Shown: positions 14,701 to 29,700 of the stretch, piece after piece | How positions within the stretch are numbered: position 1 is the first letter of the stretch | Layout: each line of letters opens with the position of its first letter | Origin: Mermis nigrescens | Lineage: Eukaryota; Nematoda; Enoplea; Mermithida; Mermithidae | Direction of reading: 5' to 3' | NCBI GenBank assembly: GCA_036768485.1 | Contig: JAVLUZ010000227.1 | Location: 1 to 64,000, forward strand | Length of the DNA stretch: 64,000 nucleotides | Made by a program: the position numbers and the translations under genes | Notes under the pieces: generated by a model | Told to the model about the DNA's origin: nothing | What the model saw: the letters and a program-made list of their open reading frames with translations, nothing else | Database searches by the model: none

Positions 14701-17700
14701 CCTTGTTCCGACTACATCAACGCTAATTACATTGACGGATACCGAAAACCTAAAGCATATATTGCTACGCAAGTATGTTGTTTAACCTTCTGTTTAAAGG
14801 ATTGTTTAATAAGTTATATAATTTATTTATTTATTAATTACATAGGTATTTTTCTTCTACTTATTTTAAAATTTTCCAAATTAGGTAATTATTTTATGAC
14901 CCTTTATTTTCTCCTTCTGTCCGTTTACATGCATCCATACGTGATCCGGGAGGGCTTTCGCCTCCCCCACAAAAGTTTCTTCCAGGAATTTTTCACTCCC
15001 CTTCCGCCAGAATTTGCAATTTCCCAAAAGTTTCCAAAAAAAATTGGTAGAAAAACTGCTATTCTTAGGGTTCCTCTATCTATTCGCTCAAAAGTGTCAA
15101 ATTTTCAGCGCTCCGCGCGCGACGCTCATTTTTTGATGAAATTTTGTGCAATTTTTTCGAAATTTGTTGTGTTTTAATGCACGAGAAAGATAGAGTATCG
15201 TCAGAAACGCCGAAAAAATGACATTTTTAACGCTTTTCCATCATTTTTGAGCCCAAAAAAGGCATTTTTAAATTTCACACCCCCCCTTCACCATCCCAAA
15301 TTCCCACGCTCTGTGTATGTCTGCATGCATCCCTTATTTATGTCTGTTTAAGGGTCCTCTCCCTGAAACCTTCGGAGACTTTTGGCGTATGATTTGGGAA
15401 CAGAATAGTTCAAGTATCGTAATGCTAACTAAATTGGAAGAAAGGACTCGAATTAAATGCGACCAATATTGGCCATCTAGATCGAGTCAGACTTACGGAG
15501 TAATCCAGGTTGCAGCCAAGGATACCATCGAATTTGCTCATTATACGCTTAGGATATTCGAAATTTTTAGAGTAGGCCTATAAATTTTCCATTCAATTCA
15601 TCATGCATTATTTATTTACTAAACTAATGAGCGAACGTTTGTTAAAGAAAACTGTTTTGCTAATCTACGTAAATAAATAAATGCCAGATGTCACGTTTTT
15701 ATTTTAGTTGCTATTTGTTATATTTTTGATACATCCCTTCCCTGTCACTTTTCAGTTTTTGCTCTTCCGGAAAATTTTGAGTTTATTAGCTCAAAAGTAC
15801 GCTAAAAACACGTTTTTGGTATGTTAGACCTACTTTGAGAATTCTTCATTTTTTCCCTTGGAGGACCCTTGTTTGATTCAGAAAAACATTTTTTCAATTT
15901 CTGTGGCGTCTACCCCATCTAAAATTGGTTGTCATCTACTCACGCGAAATTTCGAGCTTTTACATGTATGTTATTAAAGGTCAGGTGTTTTTTTCATTTA
16001 ATGTCCCTTAAATAGATACCATACATTTAACAGGGGCATAATAGATGCACAAGGTCAGGTTAGCCAGGGAGGGGTAGATTGGAGATTTTTGCGTCAGGGA
16101 GGGGTAAAATCCATGATTTTCACTACAGCGATTTGCGTTTTTGGCTATTTTTACCTCAAAATCGCTTGAAAATACACTATTGCTGGTTCAAATTGCTCTA
16201 CAGTGCCTCGATTTTTGACGCTTCAGCGGGAGGTGAGACCCCTCTCCAGTGATCGACCGGGTACTCGGGCCCGGTCCGGGCCCGGCCGGTCATAGCAGGC
16301 CCGGCCCGGCTGAAAACCACCGGGCCTCAACCGGGCCTCAAATAATTATCGTTAATATTTTAGATGTTTACTATTTCAGCTGTTGTCCGTGTTTCTTACG
16401 AATTTGCTAGCCTGTGATTCTATTTAAATCCATTCGCCTTACTTCTGCCCACCTGCTCATTATCATATACTTGCCAACTTCATATGTGCATTCATCTTCT
16501 ATACAACGCTTCAATCAAAGGCGTAGCCAGGATTTTGGTTCGGGGGGCATCCACAAAAAAAATTTTTATGACTAATTTTACATTGAATGTTAGTAACGTT
16601 ATGTACCTACATATAATAAAACTGAGTTTTTCGACCTTTAGTAGTGTAGCCTATCTAATTTATGGGTTTCTGACAATCAGAAATACAAAAATGTTAATCA
16701 GCGCGAAACGCCGGAAATTCTTGAAATTTTTACCGTTTTCATGTATAATTTACGGTCTATTGACAAACAGTTCGGAAATCGTAAGAGGCGCAAAGCACCA
16801 AGGAATTTAGTAATCTTTTACTGTCCTTTACATTTTGTAGCCTGTGAATACTAATATTCTGTGATATTTTGCCTGATTTAGGCTATTAAACGCAATGCTG
16901 AGGCTTTACAAAAAGAAAGAACAATAACCAGCAGCGCCATGCGCCGGAAAATGTTGACGTTTTAGCTCTTTAAACAAAATTTATACCGCTAAAATCATAC
17001 AGAACAGACAAATTAATTTCAGCGAACCCTTTTTCCTTTTCGTCCTCTCAAAAATCTCGCTGCACATGTACAACGAGATTTTACGGCAGGGGGGCTGCGG
17101 TGGCGCACTTAATCGCCCCCTAGAAAATTTTGTAAAAAAGCACTTTAATGTTAAATACTATCACTAAAATTTTCGCAAAATCGGCCGAATCTCGGTTCTA
17201 AATCAAGCCCGAAACACTTTAAATGGATGAAGTCCTACATTGTACAAGATTATGAGCTGAAATGTGCTTTTCGACCTCTGCTAAGTATAAAGCTCAGCAA
17301 AGGGTGCTGCCAATAAGATATAAAAAAGATGTATCAATTACAATTTTGCTCTTATCGTTTTCAGGCCCATTTGTGGCCTTCTTATTAACAAGATATAATT
17401 CAGAAAACAGAAAATGCGCAAAAACATAAGAAAATTTGGCCACCCCTTTCATTTAAAAATTTAAAATAGGATTATGTGTCGTGTCCTTGTAAAGAAAGAC
17501 AAACAAAGCAGCAATAAATATAATAAAGACTCGGCGCGAAGCGCCGAGAAAATTTTTGACGTTTTTGCCTCTTTGAACTCAATTTTCTGGACACAATTAT
17601 TACACTCGAAAAATCAACAAAATTTCTGAAAAATTTCTGGGGGGGCATGTGCCCCCAATGCCCCTGGCTACGCCTATGGCTTCAGTACGTGTCCTATCCT

Positions 17701-20700
17701 ATACACTACGCAATTTCAATTGACGTCAATGTACGCTATAGTTTGAGTTCTAAAATCCAAACAGCATATCTTCTATCCGACCATATCATAGTCGCTGTTA
17801 TGTCTGAATGCATAAATTTAATGCTCAATTTCCTTTAAATATCTACATGAAACCTTGTGCTTTTTCAAACCGTGTTTAGTTGCACGTGCATTTTAATAAT
17901 GGAATTGCGCGCTATTGTATTAAAAACTTTGTTCTTGCTTGAATAATGCTACCAAAAACCTTGCTAACTACTTAATTTATTTTTAGAAAGATTGAATAAT
18001 TAACAGAGCTAGGATTCAAAAATCTTCTTGATACAGCAGTAAGCCTTGCGTTTGACAAATAACAAATGTAAAATCGGTCTAAATATGTATCTTATGCATA
18101 GCATTATATTGGAAGCAAGGCATGTTGTTAGTATATAAGCCCGGGCCGGTACCAAGCCCGGGACCGGGCCCGGTATTTTTTGAGCCCGGTCGATCACTGC
18201 CCCTCTCACCCCTCTCTACGTGCATGTATGAACAGGGGGATGAAGGATCTCCATACCCAAAGCTGTCCTCCCCCAGTCCCCCTCAAAAGCCAGAAAAGTT
18301 TTAACCCCTTCCTAATTTTTGGAAAAAATTGAATTTTTGGCCGTTTCTAAGCGTTTTTTTGTACCATTTTTGGCTAAAAATTGGAGGTCATTTACCCCCC
18401 TCCTAAAAATGGCCGGGATTCTCTAACCAAAATTTTAAGCCGTTTCATGTATAATAGAGACGATACTCAAAAAATTTTTATGCATATACATAAAATGAAA
18501 TTTAGTGTACTTAAGCGTTCTGTAATGTAAAACTACGTCTTTCATCCTTTGAAATAGAACGACTTCGAAATAATTTCGAAAATATTTATTTATCTAATCT
18601 TTCATCCTCAAAGTATTCTTCCATCTCAGGCCGGTTGTAACGAATCGAGAGAAGTGAAGCATTTACAGTTCACTGCCTGGCCCGATCATGGTGTTCCTGA
18701 TCATCCGACGCCTTTTTTAATGTTCCTCAGGCGAGTCAAAGCACTAAATCCGCCGGAATCAGGTCCGATTGTTGTGCATTGCAGGTAAGAGAGCATTAGT
18801 TGATGGGCCAGATTTTCTATATTCTGCTCCAGACATGAATAGCATGGGCATTCTGGGGGATTTTAAAGTGCCTTGTTTGGGCCCGATCAAAAACATCGTT
18901 TTTCGGCGTTTCTGACGTTGCTCTATCTTTCTAGATCATAAAAACTCCAGAAAATTTTCGAAATAAATATCAAAATTTTCAATTAAATTGAGCAAAATAT
19001 AGTAGAAAATGGGTATATGGCGCGAAGCGCCAAAAATTTGACACTTTTGAGCAAATAGATAGCTAAAAACGCTTAAAAAGTACATTTTCTACGAATTGCT
19101 TAGGAAATTTTCGGAAACTTTCTAAAAAATCGCGAATTCTGGGATGAAAATTTTTCTGAGGGTTGGTGGATGAGTTCTGCTCTCAGGCAATACAGCATGA
19201 ACACTGAACAGTATGCAAAATAAAAGCAATATTTTTTGCCCAATGTGAACTTACTGCATTCATAAGCTGAGAAAGTCAAAATTTACAAGTCTCAGTATTT
19301 GGCTGATCACTTCGTTTGACATTAGTCTCCTCCAGAAAATAGCTGCATGCTGTGCACCAAAATTGCGAGCTGTTTAATGCATTTGCTGGTTTGTTATTGT
19401 GAATCATTTTCATATATTTCGCTTACTTCCTCTCAATTCTTCAATCATTCATATACGTATCACCCTTTTCTTGAAATTTTCATTGGTAATTAACCTACCT
19501 ATGGGCAGATCTTCCCGCCACGGTTTTTTTAATTCGGCAAAGATTTTACCTGGTGTGCAAAGACTTTCCGGACCGTCTTTGTCCATGTACCAAGATTTAC
19601 GGAAAGACACATACTGTAAAAAGGACCAATTGTGTGTTCTATTTAGATGCCTTTATAATAGCAGGAATTGCATTTTGACAGGACAAATGTCAATTTTTTT
19701 GGCGCTTCGCGCCATTTTGATACAATTTTCACTATTTTTTGTCAGCAGAAACCCAGAAACTACCTAAAATACATTACTAAAGGTCGAAAAACCCTGTTTT
19801 ACCGCACTGAAAGCGCTATTATATCATCTTTTATTGCCCAAAAAATTGCATGTACAAAACGTGCAAAGACTTTTGGGGACTATCTTTGTACATGTGCAAA
19901 ACGGATCTTGTCCAACATACTGCTTTCCACTAATAAAATGCAAACATCATTATGATGTAAGATTCATGACTAAGTTGAGCTGCACTTGTTTTGGAGGTTC
20001 TCTCATTGGTCGTAATGCGAAACCGATTAAAACGCAACATAAAAATAACGGCTTGTACTATAATTTTCGATAAAAAGCTGATCTGAAATCAAATTTTAGA
20101 AAAACCGAGAAATCGTTTTTAAAATTCGTTAACGGTTGTTTTTAACGGCTTGCTGAATCATTAATTATACGAAAATTCGGGTAATAATATAACGAACGGT
20201 CTCGAGTAAATATGTAGATGCTTTCGAATTGACTTTCTTGGCTGTCCGGAATTCTCATATTAAAGCCAAAATCATTTGCACATATGTGTAATGAGCATTT
20301 AATGACTATTGTGACGATTTCTTTAGCTAAATCGCTATGTTTTCAGGAGAGTTTCTACCCATTTTTAATATCCTTTTGGCTCGAAAAAGCTCTATGACCT
20401 CCCGACAGGCTAACCCCAAACCGTAAATGTCATGCAAATGAAACTGTGATTGATAGTCATACATAACATGGATATCATTTAACATACGATTTTTGTTAGG
20501 TGCGACTTTGTTGGCTCGATTTATTGAACTAAACAGGCACGTATTCTCTTGGGGCATGGGGGTTCGGACCCCCGAAAATTCAGAAAATCGGAAAAATATG
20601 ACTCTTCAACGTTATTTTGTGCTATGTTTGGGCTTGGTCCCCCAAAAACTGTTGCTGGTCCCCCCAAAATAGGACGGCCAGCTACGTGCCTGAAACTAAA

Positions 20701-23700
20701 TATGAATTCCATTAGTTTCGTCTCGAAAGGAATTAAATGATCACAGTTCATTTACGTCTATAACGAAATAGAAGTGTGACTGATATAACTATACCTCAGT
20801 TTTTCCACTCATTACCTAAGTGTTAAGCTTGCTTATTTCGATCAATCAATGCAGCCATTTGCATTTTACAACGATATTAAAATTGTCAGGCCCCGTTGCC
20901 GGGGCCAGACCCCGGTACAGCTCTATTTTTAATAAAAATTGAAGGCCATTTATTCCATCCCCTCCCATTTAAGTGACCGGCCACCTTCCTTCCAAAATTT
21001 TGAGCTGATACTAGACATGCACATTATGGGAATTTTTGGGAGAAGTGAAATTTTAAAGTACCTTTTTGGGCCTAAAAATGGTGGGTACGCGTCAAATGCA
21101 TCGTTTATCGGCGTTCCCAGCAATGCTCTATCTTTCTACAGCGTAGAAACAAACAAATATCGTTCGAAAAAAGTCGTAAAATTGAATAAAATTTAGCCAA
21201 CCATGAGTATATGGCGCAGAGCGCCGAAAGTTTGACACTTTTTGAGCAAACATATAGCTGAAGCACGCTTAACAAGCACCTTTTCTACGAAATTTTTGCA
21301 AAATAAATGGTAAAATCCCCATAAGCACGGAGTTACTTGGTTCATCTCTGCTGTAGGTCGGGTGCCTATCCCCCGATTCAAAGCCCTAGGCCCGCGCGAG
21401 TCTGGAACTGGACCAAGTCTGGGTCACTGGGCCGGTGTGGCTAACTACGCAGAACGTTGTTACCATCGCACGTAACCTGTGCTACCCAATTTACCAACCA
21501 CCCTGGAAGGTTTGGCTGGGTGGACCAAGAGCCGGCTACCCGAGAAAAAACTCGACTCAATGCGGAATCGAACCCGGATCAGTGAGTTCAAAGGCGAGAG
21601 CGAAAGAATCGACAATTCTAAAGGGGGGTGAAAATTTTTCTGGGGAGGGGTTGAAACCTCTTCTTACTACCCCTCCTCCCAACCCCCCTCCCAAGATCAC
21701 GTATGTCTGTTATATGTCTGATTGCAGTGCTGGCGTCGGTCGAACGGGTGCTTTCATCGTCATCGACTGCATGCTCGAGCGACTGCGCTACGAATCAACT
21801 TTAGACGTTTATGGCTGCGTGACGGCGTTGCGCTCGCAACGCAATTACATGGTGCAAACTGAAGAGCAATACATTTTCATACACGACGCCGTTTTGGACG
21901 CCGCGCAGTCCGGCTGCACTGAGGTCGCCGTCAATAGACTCTTTGCTCATATTCAGCAACTTACGCTGGCCGATCCGATCGATAATGTGACTGGCATGGA
22001 AGCCGAGTTTAGAGTAAAATTGATCTTCGTCTTGTTCAAGTCCAGACACGTATCTCTGGGGGGAATGGAAGTTTCGGACCCCAAAAATTCAGAAAAATCT
22101 GAAAAATATGACTTTTTCAACGTTATTTTGTGATATTCTTGGCCTTTTTGGGCTTAGTCCCCCCAAAATTGGTCTTTCCCGTCCCCCAAAATAGGACGGC
22201 CAGCTACGTGCCTGTTCAAGTCAATTAACATGCGTTGTACTTCGGTGCTGTTGATCTCGATCTTAAGTGACGTAAAGATAGTATAGATGCTGGAATACTA
22301 TAAAGGCGTGGGCGCTCCCCACACTAGAAATAATTTTGGAAAGGTAAGAGAATGCATTGAAAATATTGGGTAATTGGCAGGTTTTCATCGACGAATCTCA
22401 AATTTTCGGCGCTTCGCGCCCTAGCATCATTAGTTTCTATATGTTTGGCGCAAGCGCGGCCAAAAACGTCATTCTTCAAAGCCTAGCGAGACAAATGAAA
22501 TTTCTATCAAAGTTTGTATTTTATGAGCTTTATGGATAAAGCGTGTTCGGAAACATCAGAAATTGTATTTTATTTTGTGCACGCCGAACATATCCCGAAA
22601 TATAGGGCCATCAATTTTCGGACCGCTCTCCTTGTGAAACTCTTGCGTACGCCCCCGAATAAAGGCATCTTGTTTCTTAAAATTGATTCAAATACGTTTT
22701 ACAATGATGTCGACTTTTTCCTTTACTATATTCTCATATTTATCATATAATCTAAAGGTTATATTATTATATTACATATTTATCACTCTTATATTCAAAA
22801 TAAATCTTCTTTCTTTCCTTTTTCTCGTATTGTTAGTAGATATTGTCAGAGATACTTCGTATAATTCAATCGTATTTTACTCTGCTCGTTTTAGTAATCT
22901 GTTCACCGATTCTTCGCACAAACTTGCTTTCTGATAAGTGGTTTTCCTCCTTTTGAAAAAATTTGCATTCGCTGATAAGTAGTTTTTACCTTAAAGCAAT
23001 TTTACGTTGATTAGGTATTGTCGTTTTTGCATCAATTGGATCCGTCCAGTTAATCGCGATGCCTACTGTGCTAATCAAATACGGTTTTATCAAAGAAGGC
23101 GAGTTAACAGCTGACTCTATCAATGCTTTAGACGCCATCCAGTAGTCGCTAACTGCATGAAAAACTATTTTTTCCGAACTCGATGTGCCTTGGCCAAAGC
23201 TTTTTAAATTGTTCCATTTCGATTGAGCTAATGATGCCTTGTTTTTTTATTCAAAAGTTCAAAGAAGGGCCAAATCTTTACAACACTAATTTTTCTTTGT
23301 TTACGCGAAAAAAGAAGTCATCAAAAGCACGAATGAACGCGAGGGCGCGTTTCTTTTTCATTTATTTGCGTCAATAATTCTCATTCATTGCTAACCGGAC
23401 ATTATTGAAATCCACATGCAGGAAAATCAAGATTTTTTGCTTGCATGCGTGTGCGGGGTGTCACGAAATGACAGACCCTCTCCGAAATCGAATAATATAG
23501 TCATTATGGACAGGCACGTAGCTGGCCATCCTATTTTCGGGGGACCAACACAAATTTTGGGGGACTAAGCCCAAAAAGGGCAAAAATAGCTTAAAATAAC
23601 GTTTAAAAAGTCCTATTTTTCCGATTTTTCTGAATATTGGCGGGTCCGAACCCTCCCATTCCCCCAGAGATGCGTGCCTGATTATGGGAAAATTTTCAAA

Positions 23701-26700
23701 TGCCATCTCATAAAGTGCTCGATTTCGCGTCATATGCCTATCTTTTCATAACACTAAATGCATCGACTACTTTTTGCTGGCGCGAAAACAAAAAAATCCA
23801 CTTTTTTATTTCAATAATTAAATTCATATGATCGCCCTCAGCTTCACCGATTTTCCTCGAGTGCTTGGGCATTGAGCAACGCAGGCTTCCAAAAATGTGC
23901 ATGAACTTTTTAATTCTATCCAACCAACTTCACGGAGATAAACCTTATATAGAGCTACTTAAGCCTCTGTTGTGCTAAACGTATCTTAGCTTTTAATATC
24001 CGAAGCAGAATTGAATGTTCTACAAGGTCGTACTTTTATGTTTTTTTCTATCATATCTTGAAGTCGATTTTAGAATAACATCATTTCGAAACAATGTAAA
24101 CAGTTTTCTGCTTATGATTGCTCGTTTTAATTACTCGTATGTCTGCTCAGGCACGTAGCTGGCCGTCCTAATTTGGGGAGGGCCAACACCAAATTTTGGG
24201 GAACTAATCCCAAAAAAAACCAAAAATGGCACAAAATAATCCAATTTTTTTAAATTTTGGAGGGTCCGAACCCCCCTTTCCCCCGGAGATATGTGCCTGT
24301 GTCTGCGACAAAATTTTCCCAACAAGAAGTCACACACATATTATATGTATTTGTGTGCCTATCAAGTATATTTCTTGGCAAGCCTCAAGAATTGCTTTGC
24401 TCAGTTATGCCAAAATTTACTTTACTTTTAAAGTATTTGTTTATTGAGTACTTTATTTTATTAAACCATAAAAACTTGATAAGACATCGTCAAATTTCAG
24501 ATATGTTACTTATTTCACAAATAATTATGGAGTAAAATAATGTTTTTTACGATAATTTAGAGATTGTTGACATTGTTAATTGCGCGATTAATACTTGAAA
24601 GAACATGAGAAATGAAAAAATTGTACATAATCGAGAAAATGCTGGTGAAATCCATTAGCATAAGCTACGGAGCAAAAATAGTCGTTTAATTTTTTATTTT
24701 TTATTCATTTTTCATTATTTTATTTATTTATTAGGCATTGATTTATTTACTATATTTGCAAGCTTTTATAAATTTATTTATTTGTCTCTTTCTTTGTCGT
24801 CGGTATGACGGCTTTGTTTTGCCAAGGGGTGTTGTATGGATTGGACGCAAGAAACTTTAGTATTTATCTCTGAAACTATGTTGGAATATCTACGTGATAA
24901 AAAGAGCATTTTTGAAATTTTCCAACATGCCTTGTCCATTGAGACTGAAAGTTTGAAGTTTTTGAAAAATTAACATTTTTTTAATTACAGCAGAAGATGA
25001 TTTATGGCAGCAGGCGCTAAACGCGGCAATTTTTGCTGTTCAATGAGAAGTCATTCACTTTATGTCCAGAAATTATTGCTTTACCTAACTTAGATTCAAA
25101 TAACGCACGATCGAAGAACAAAAACTGTAGCTGGCGCACAAGATGATTTTTTCGTTTCATTTTCCCGTGCATTATCCCATGTTTCTAAAAAATTGACGGC
25201 AGGAGGTACAAGAAAATAAGAAACATCAAATCAGCCTTTTGTACTTGACCTTTTGCTATCGATATTGCACTATAAGCGTTTTGCGCTTCATAAATGCCGC
25301 AGAGCCCTAGGTACTCTGTTACATACATTATTTCATCGTCCTTTCTCTTTTAAGTATACTGAGTGTATGCTTTTTTGCGTTTATTATAATTTATTTTATT
25401 TTAATTTTTTCTTTGCTTATTTACCTAATTCAGGTCATCTCTTTTTTCGTCATTATGATGACTTTTTATCACTTACGTGCGCGGACGTCGTAATCATAGA
25501 TGCACAAGGTCAAGATCGGCCGGGGGTAAACCCCGGGTATCCAAAACAGTAAATTTAATTTTAACGATTGATTTTGCTGTTCAAACGACCAAAATAGCAT
25601 ATAAATCGTTTTTTCGTGGTAATATCGCATTCTTAAAGCATTTTTCGTCTATTTTGACTGCGCTACGCAGTTTTTAATACTAAAAAATACAGAAATTGAT
25701 CAATTTCGGACGCTTTTTGAGTAAAAAGTACATAAAAGTATCCGGCTCAAAATCGCTAACCCTTCAGCGCCGGGGGGAATCCCCTCACCCTTCCCTCTAT
25801 GTGCATGTTAATTCGACTTGATAAAATAATTATGCAAAAAAGTTTTTAAGTGTTTTCGCTGTTAGTTTTTCACGTCAGAACGACTTTTAAGCTTCTATCG
25901 ACGGTCAAGCTTAGCAATGCTCGTTATACGGCTGCTACGCTGCCGTGCAATAAGCACAAAAACCGGTTGGTGAATATTCTTCCTTTCGACTCGACCCGAG
26001 TGCTTCTGTGGCCGCTGAGCGGTCAGCCCGAGGGCTGCGATTACATCAACGCCTCGTTGGTCGATGGCTATCGAAGACGCAACGCCTACATCGCCACCCA
26101 AGGCCCTTTGGCGACGACCGTCGACGATTTTTGGCGCATGCTCTGGGAACACGACTCGTCCATTATCGTTATGCTGACCAAATTGCACGAAATGGGGCGG
26201 GTTAGTTTCACTGATTTAGTGTGTATATACACAGGCCCGTATCCAAAATCCGACTGATTGGGGGGGGGGGGCCGGGCCAAAGTAAATTGCTTAATATCCA
26301 GGCACGTATCTTTGGGGGAATGGGGGGTTCGGACTCCCCAAAATTCAGAAAAATCGGAAAACGTATGACTTTTTAAACGTTATTTTGTGCTATTTTTGGG
26401 CTTAGTCCCCAAAATTGGTGTTGGTCCCCCCAAAATAGGACAACTGGATTCGTGCTTGTTAATATCTCGTAAATTTCATAAGATATCTCGTACAAACCGC
26501 ATTTTCGACGTTTTTTAACGTGCTTTATCCGTTGAACTCGTTAAATTCGAATGTTTCGAAAAAAGGGTTTCTTTTCTCTGAATAAACTGTGAAAAGTGTC
26601 AGTTTTTGTTCGCGTTCGAGGCAAAACTATAGAAAAACGGGTACTCTTACTTCACATACGGCGTGAAACGCCGAAAATTTGACTTTTTCTTGCAAATAGA

Positions 26701-29700
26701 ATCGATTTTCTCCTCTCCTCAAGCATTGTCTTACCAGCCAAAAATTATTCCACGGCCAAGGAGGTAGAAGGGGCGTCCTATCCATACATGGACAAAGGCC
26801 GGTCTTCCTATTGATACCGGCTACCCAATTATTTGGTTGGTTGTTCTTGTACTAAATAGTTGGTTGATTTGTTACTTAGTGGTTAATTGGTTGATTATTG
26901 ATTGTTTGACTGATTATTGGTTGGTTAGTCATTGATTGATTGGTTGATTAGCTGATTTTCAAATGGTTTCACGTATTTTCCTGGATTCATATTCCATTTT
27001 CTAGTTGATTGACTGTTTGTAGAGTCATTTTTGTGAATTTCCATCATTTTTCTTCTATTTGATTAGAATTTCTGAATTTGCCATTGATACCGGCAGCTCT
27101 TATAAAGTGATACCCACCCGGTTCCCATTGATACCGGGTTGAATGAAGTTGCACGATTTGTCCATGTGTGGTCCCCCCATCTTATTCCTCTCCTCCAAAA
27201 CTTCCCGGAGTACGGTCCTATGTACGTACCCAGACTCGTAGGCATGGGGATCTCCCAGGTGAAAAGAAGAAAAATTCTCGAAGTGCATTTAATAGACCGC
27301 CAAAATAGTTGTTTGACGTACTTTTGAGCCCGTGAATGCGCAAAACTTCCGGATTTATCGATTTTGCGTAGTTTTTGTCTTCTAAATTGCTCAAATCGGA
27401 GTCAGACATTAATTTTCTTGTTGTTTTCTTTGCAAAGCTTACAGATTTACCAAAAAGGCAACAGCTAAGAAATTGCTTATGGACCTTAGCGTCTTAGCGT
27501 AGGAAATTTTCTTTACCATTGTGTAGAGCTTGCCGAGAAGTGCTTAAAAATGCCTTATTTTTCACTTCATCCGAACGCTTCTCGATAAATCTGATTTCAA
27601 AGTTGTCCGCCCTCCTGCCGAAATAAGAATCCTGGTTATGGGCCTGTATATACCGTATTATCTGTAGACGCAACCACAAATGTGCATGGGGAAATGTTCC
27701 TCTGTTTAAAAATTTTCTTTTTCGCGATCTTTTGATACCATTTGATATAACCTGCGATAAACCTCTAACGATTATGCTTTTGTACCTATCATTAATTCTT
27801 CAGCCCTTTTTCGCCTTTAAAATTTTCAACGCCTCTAGAATTTTTACCTTTTATACGTGCGAACGCGAGTAATAAGCTTTCCGAGTTGAATGGCATGGCT
27901 AAAAAGCCAGCCGATTGTGTTACGGTAATTCAAGGTTTCCGATGCGTTTTCGTTTCGTAAATATGTTCAACTTTATTTTATTGAATGGTTTCATGATTAT
28001 ATTATATGTATGTTATTGTTATTATATTATGCATTATACCGTATCCATACATGTAACAGGGGGTGGGGGATCCTCCGAAACAAAATTTTCGACCCCCCCC
28101 CCCCGATTTTTTGGGAATAATTAACGTTTTAAACGTTTTCGGCTAAAGGTTGGAGGTCATTCCCCCCAATTTCGAGCCCTTACATGTATGATCATATATC
28201 CATTTATTCAACTGATCTGAGAGACGCATGCGGTAGCTTTATATACTCATAAACTCGATCACTTTTATAGCTGAACTTCATTTGAGGAATCTGCAGTTTC
28301 GACCCTCTTTATTATTTTTTATAAACCTGTTTTAAGAATTGCTTGCAGGAGGTTTGTCAGAAGTGCCACCGGTTCAAACCCCTCCCTGAACAAGTCCCTG
28401 CAGCTCAGCGTGCACAATCAGTGGAAAACTTATCATCAGTCTCTTTGCCTTTGGTTGTAAGTTACGTGCTGAAAAAAATATCTCATTTTCGTGCGATTTT
28501 GGCTGCTTGAAATAAAGAGCAATTAGTGCTCGGAAAAATTTATGAGAAATCCGTTGCATACTAGACGTTAGCTTAGTGCTGTTGGTGTTCCGTAGAGAAT
28601 GCTGTTAGTTTCGGTAGATTCGTGATCGTGCCGTTGTGTTGGCAGTGGTGTGTAGGAATTATTGATAACAGGGTCGCCGCCACACATGGGCGTGGGGGTT
28701 TGGACCTCCTAGCACCTATAAGACCCCTCCCCCAAAAATCGATAGTCCCCCAGAATTAAATTTTTGTTACTGTTTTTGACAATTTGGCCCCATCGAACCC
28801 CCAGAATTTCGTTGCGGCCCACGTATGGTTGCCGCAAGGGAATCTAGTATGATTACCAAGCGATCTGGTCTGAATTACAATAAACCACAAAAAGGCTCTA
28901 AATTGTTAAGTCAACTGGTCAATTAGCTTCGTCCTGATTATATGGTTGCACATATTGATCGGATTACTGTGAATTATAATATTTTAATATAAAAGCTAAA
29001 AAGGGCTAATTGAAACCTTTTCAAAATCTAAAAAAATGTTCATAAAGTTAAATCGATACAAACGGGCGTAAATTTATTTGGCAAATCAAAAGTTGAAATT
29101 GGATTTCTTTGTTTGTATTTGGCAGGAATTTATTAGTCGCGAGATTAAATATTCTTGCAGTAAAAAATGCTTATTGTGTAGAAAATGTCCTGCACCGTAA
29201 GCCGGTTTTACTAAATTGTTTATTTCTTTACTCTGCTAAACCTAAATTTTAAATTTAACCGACAAAACTTTCAAAATTTTCCGCAATGGTATTGATTTTC
29301 GCTGTATTAGTTATTTTCAGGTAAAGTTTCAAATTAACTTTATAGGCATAAAATAGTCGGCGCTTCTCACCAATTCACTACACTTTCATATTTTCCTTTT
29401 GAAAAACTTCATGATTTGGACTGAAGGTGCTAAAAACATGAAAAATTTTCGATGTTTTATATGCAGTATATATGTTGTGTGATTGAAATCGATTGTAGAA
29501 AAGATTAGAATAAAGTTCCATTCGCTTTGCCCTAATCTTGAAATATTACTTTCCAAAAAACCTGATTTAAGTTGAAAATAGTTAAAATCTGGCGCTTTGC
29601 GCCAATGTACACGCAGTGCACAAAGTGTAAGAAGACTTGGGTTCTGTGTTTATGAATGAACTGGATTTTTTTATCCGAGGAAAATCACAAAAACCTGCAT

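Larger units (their letters stand above)
16040..18228. mobile_element. MITE family M, copy split by a family J element
   Basis: Left part 16040-16246 starts atagatgcacaaggtcagg; the right part resumes at 18208 and ends tctacgtgcatg. The uninterrupted copy at 25498-25808 shows that the two parts join across the insertion. A third copy lies at 33260-33520. Confidence 0.7.

Noticed and set aside
14698..15177. A 159-codon open frame starting in the KNRY exon
   Set aside because: The exon ends at donor gtatgt (14773); the rest is intron and MITE sequence.
16247..18199. CCCGG-rich tracts as host CpG-island promoters
   Set aside because: They are the ends of transposable elements with exact target duplications, repeated at three sites.
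21435..22133. A 232-codon open frame containing the D1 signature
   Set aside because: Only 21728-22013 is the LAR exon. The upstream part is intron read-through and the 3' part runs into a MITE past a good donor.
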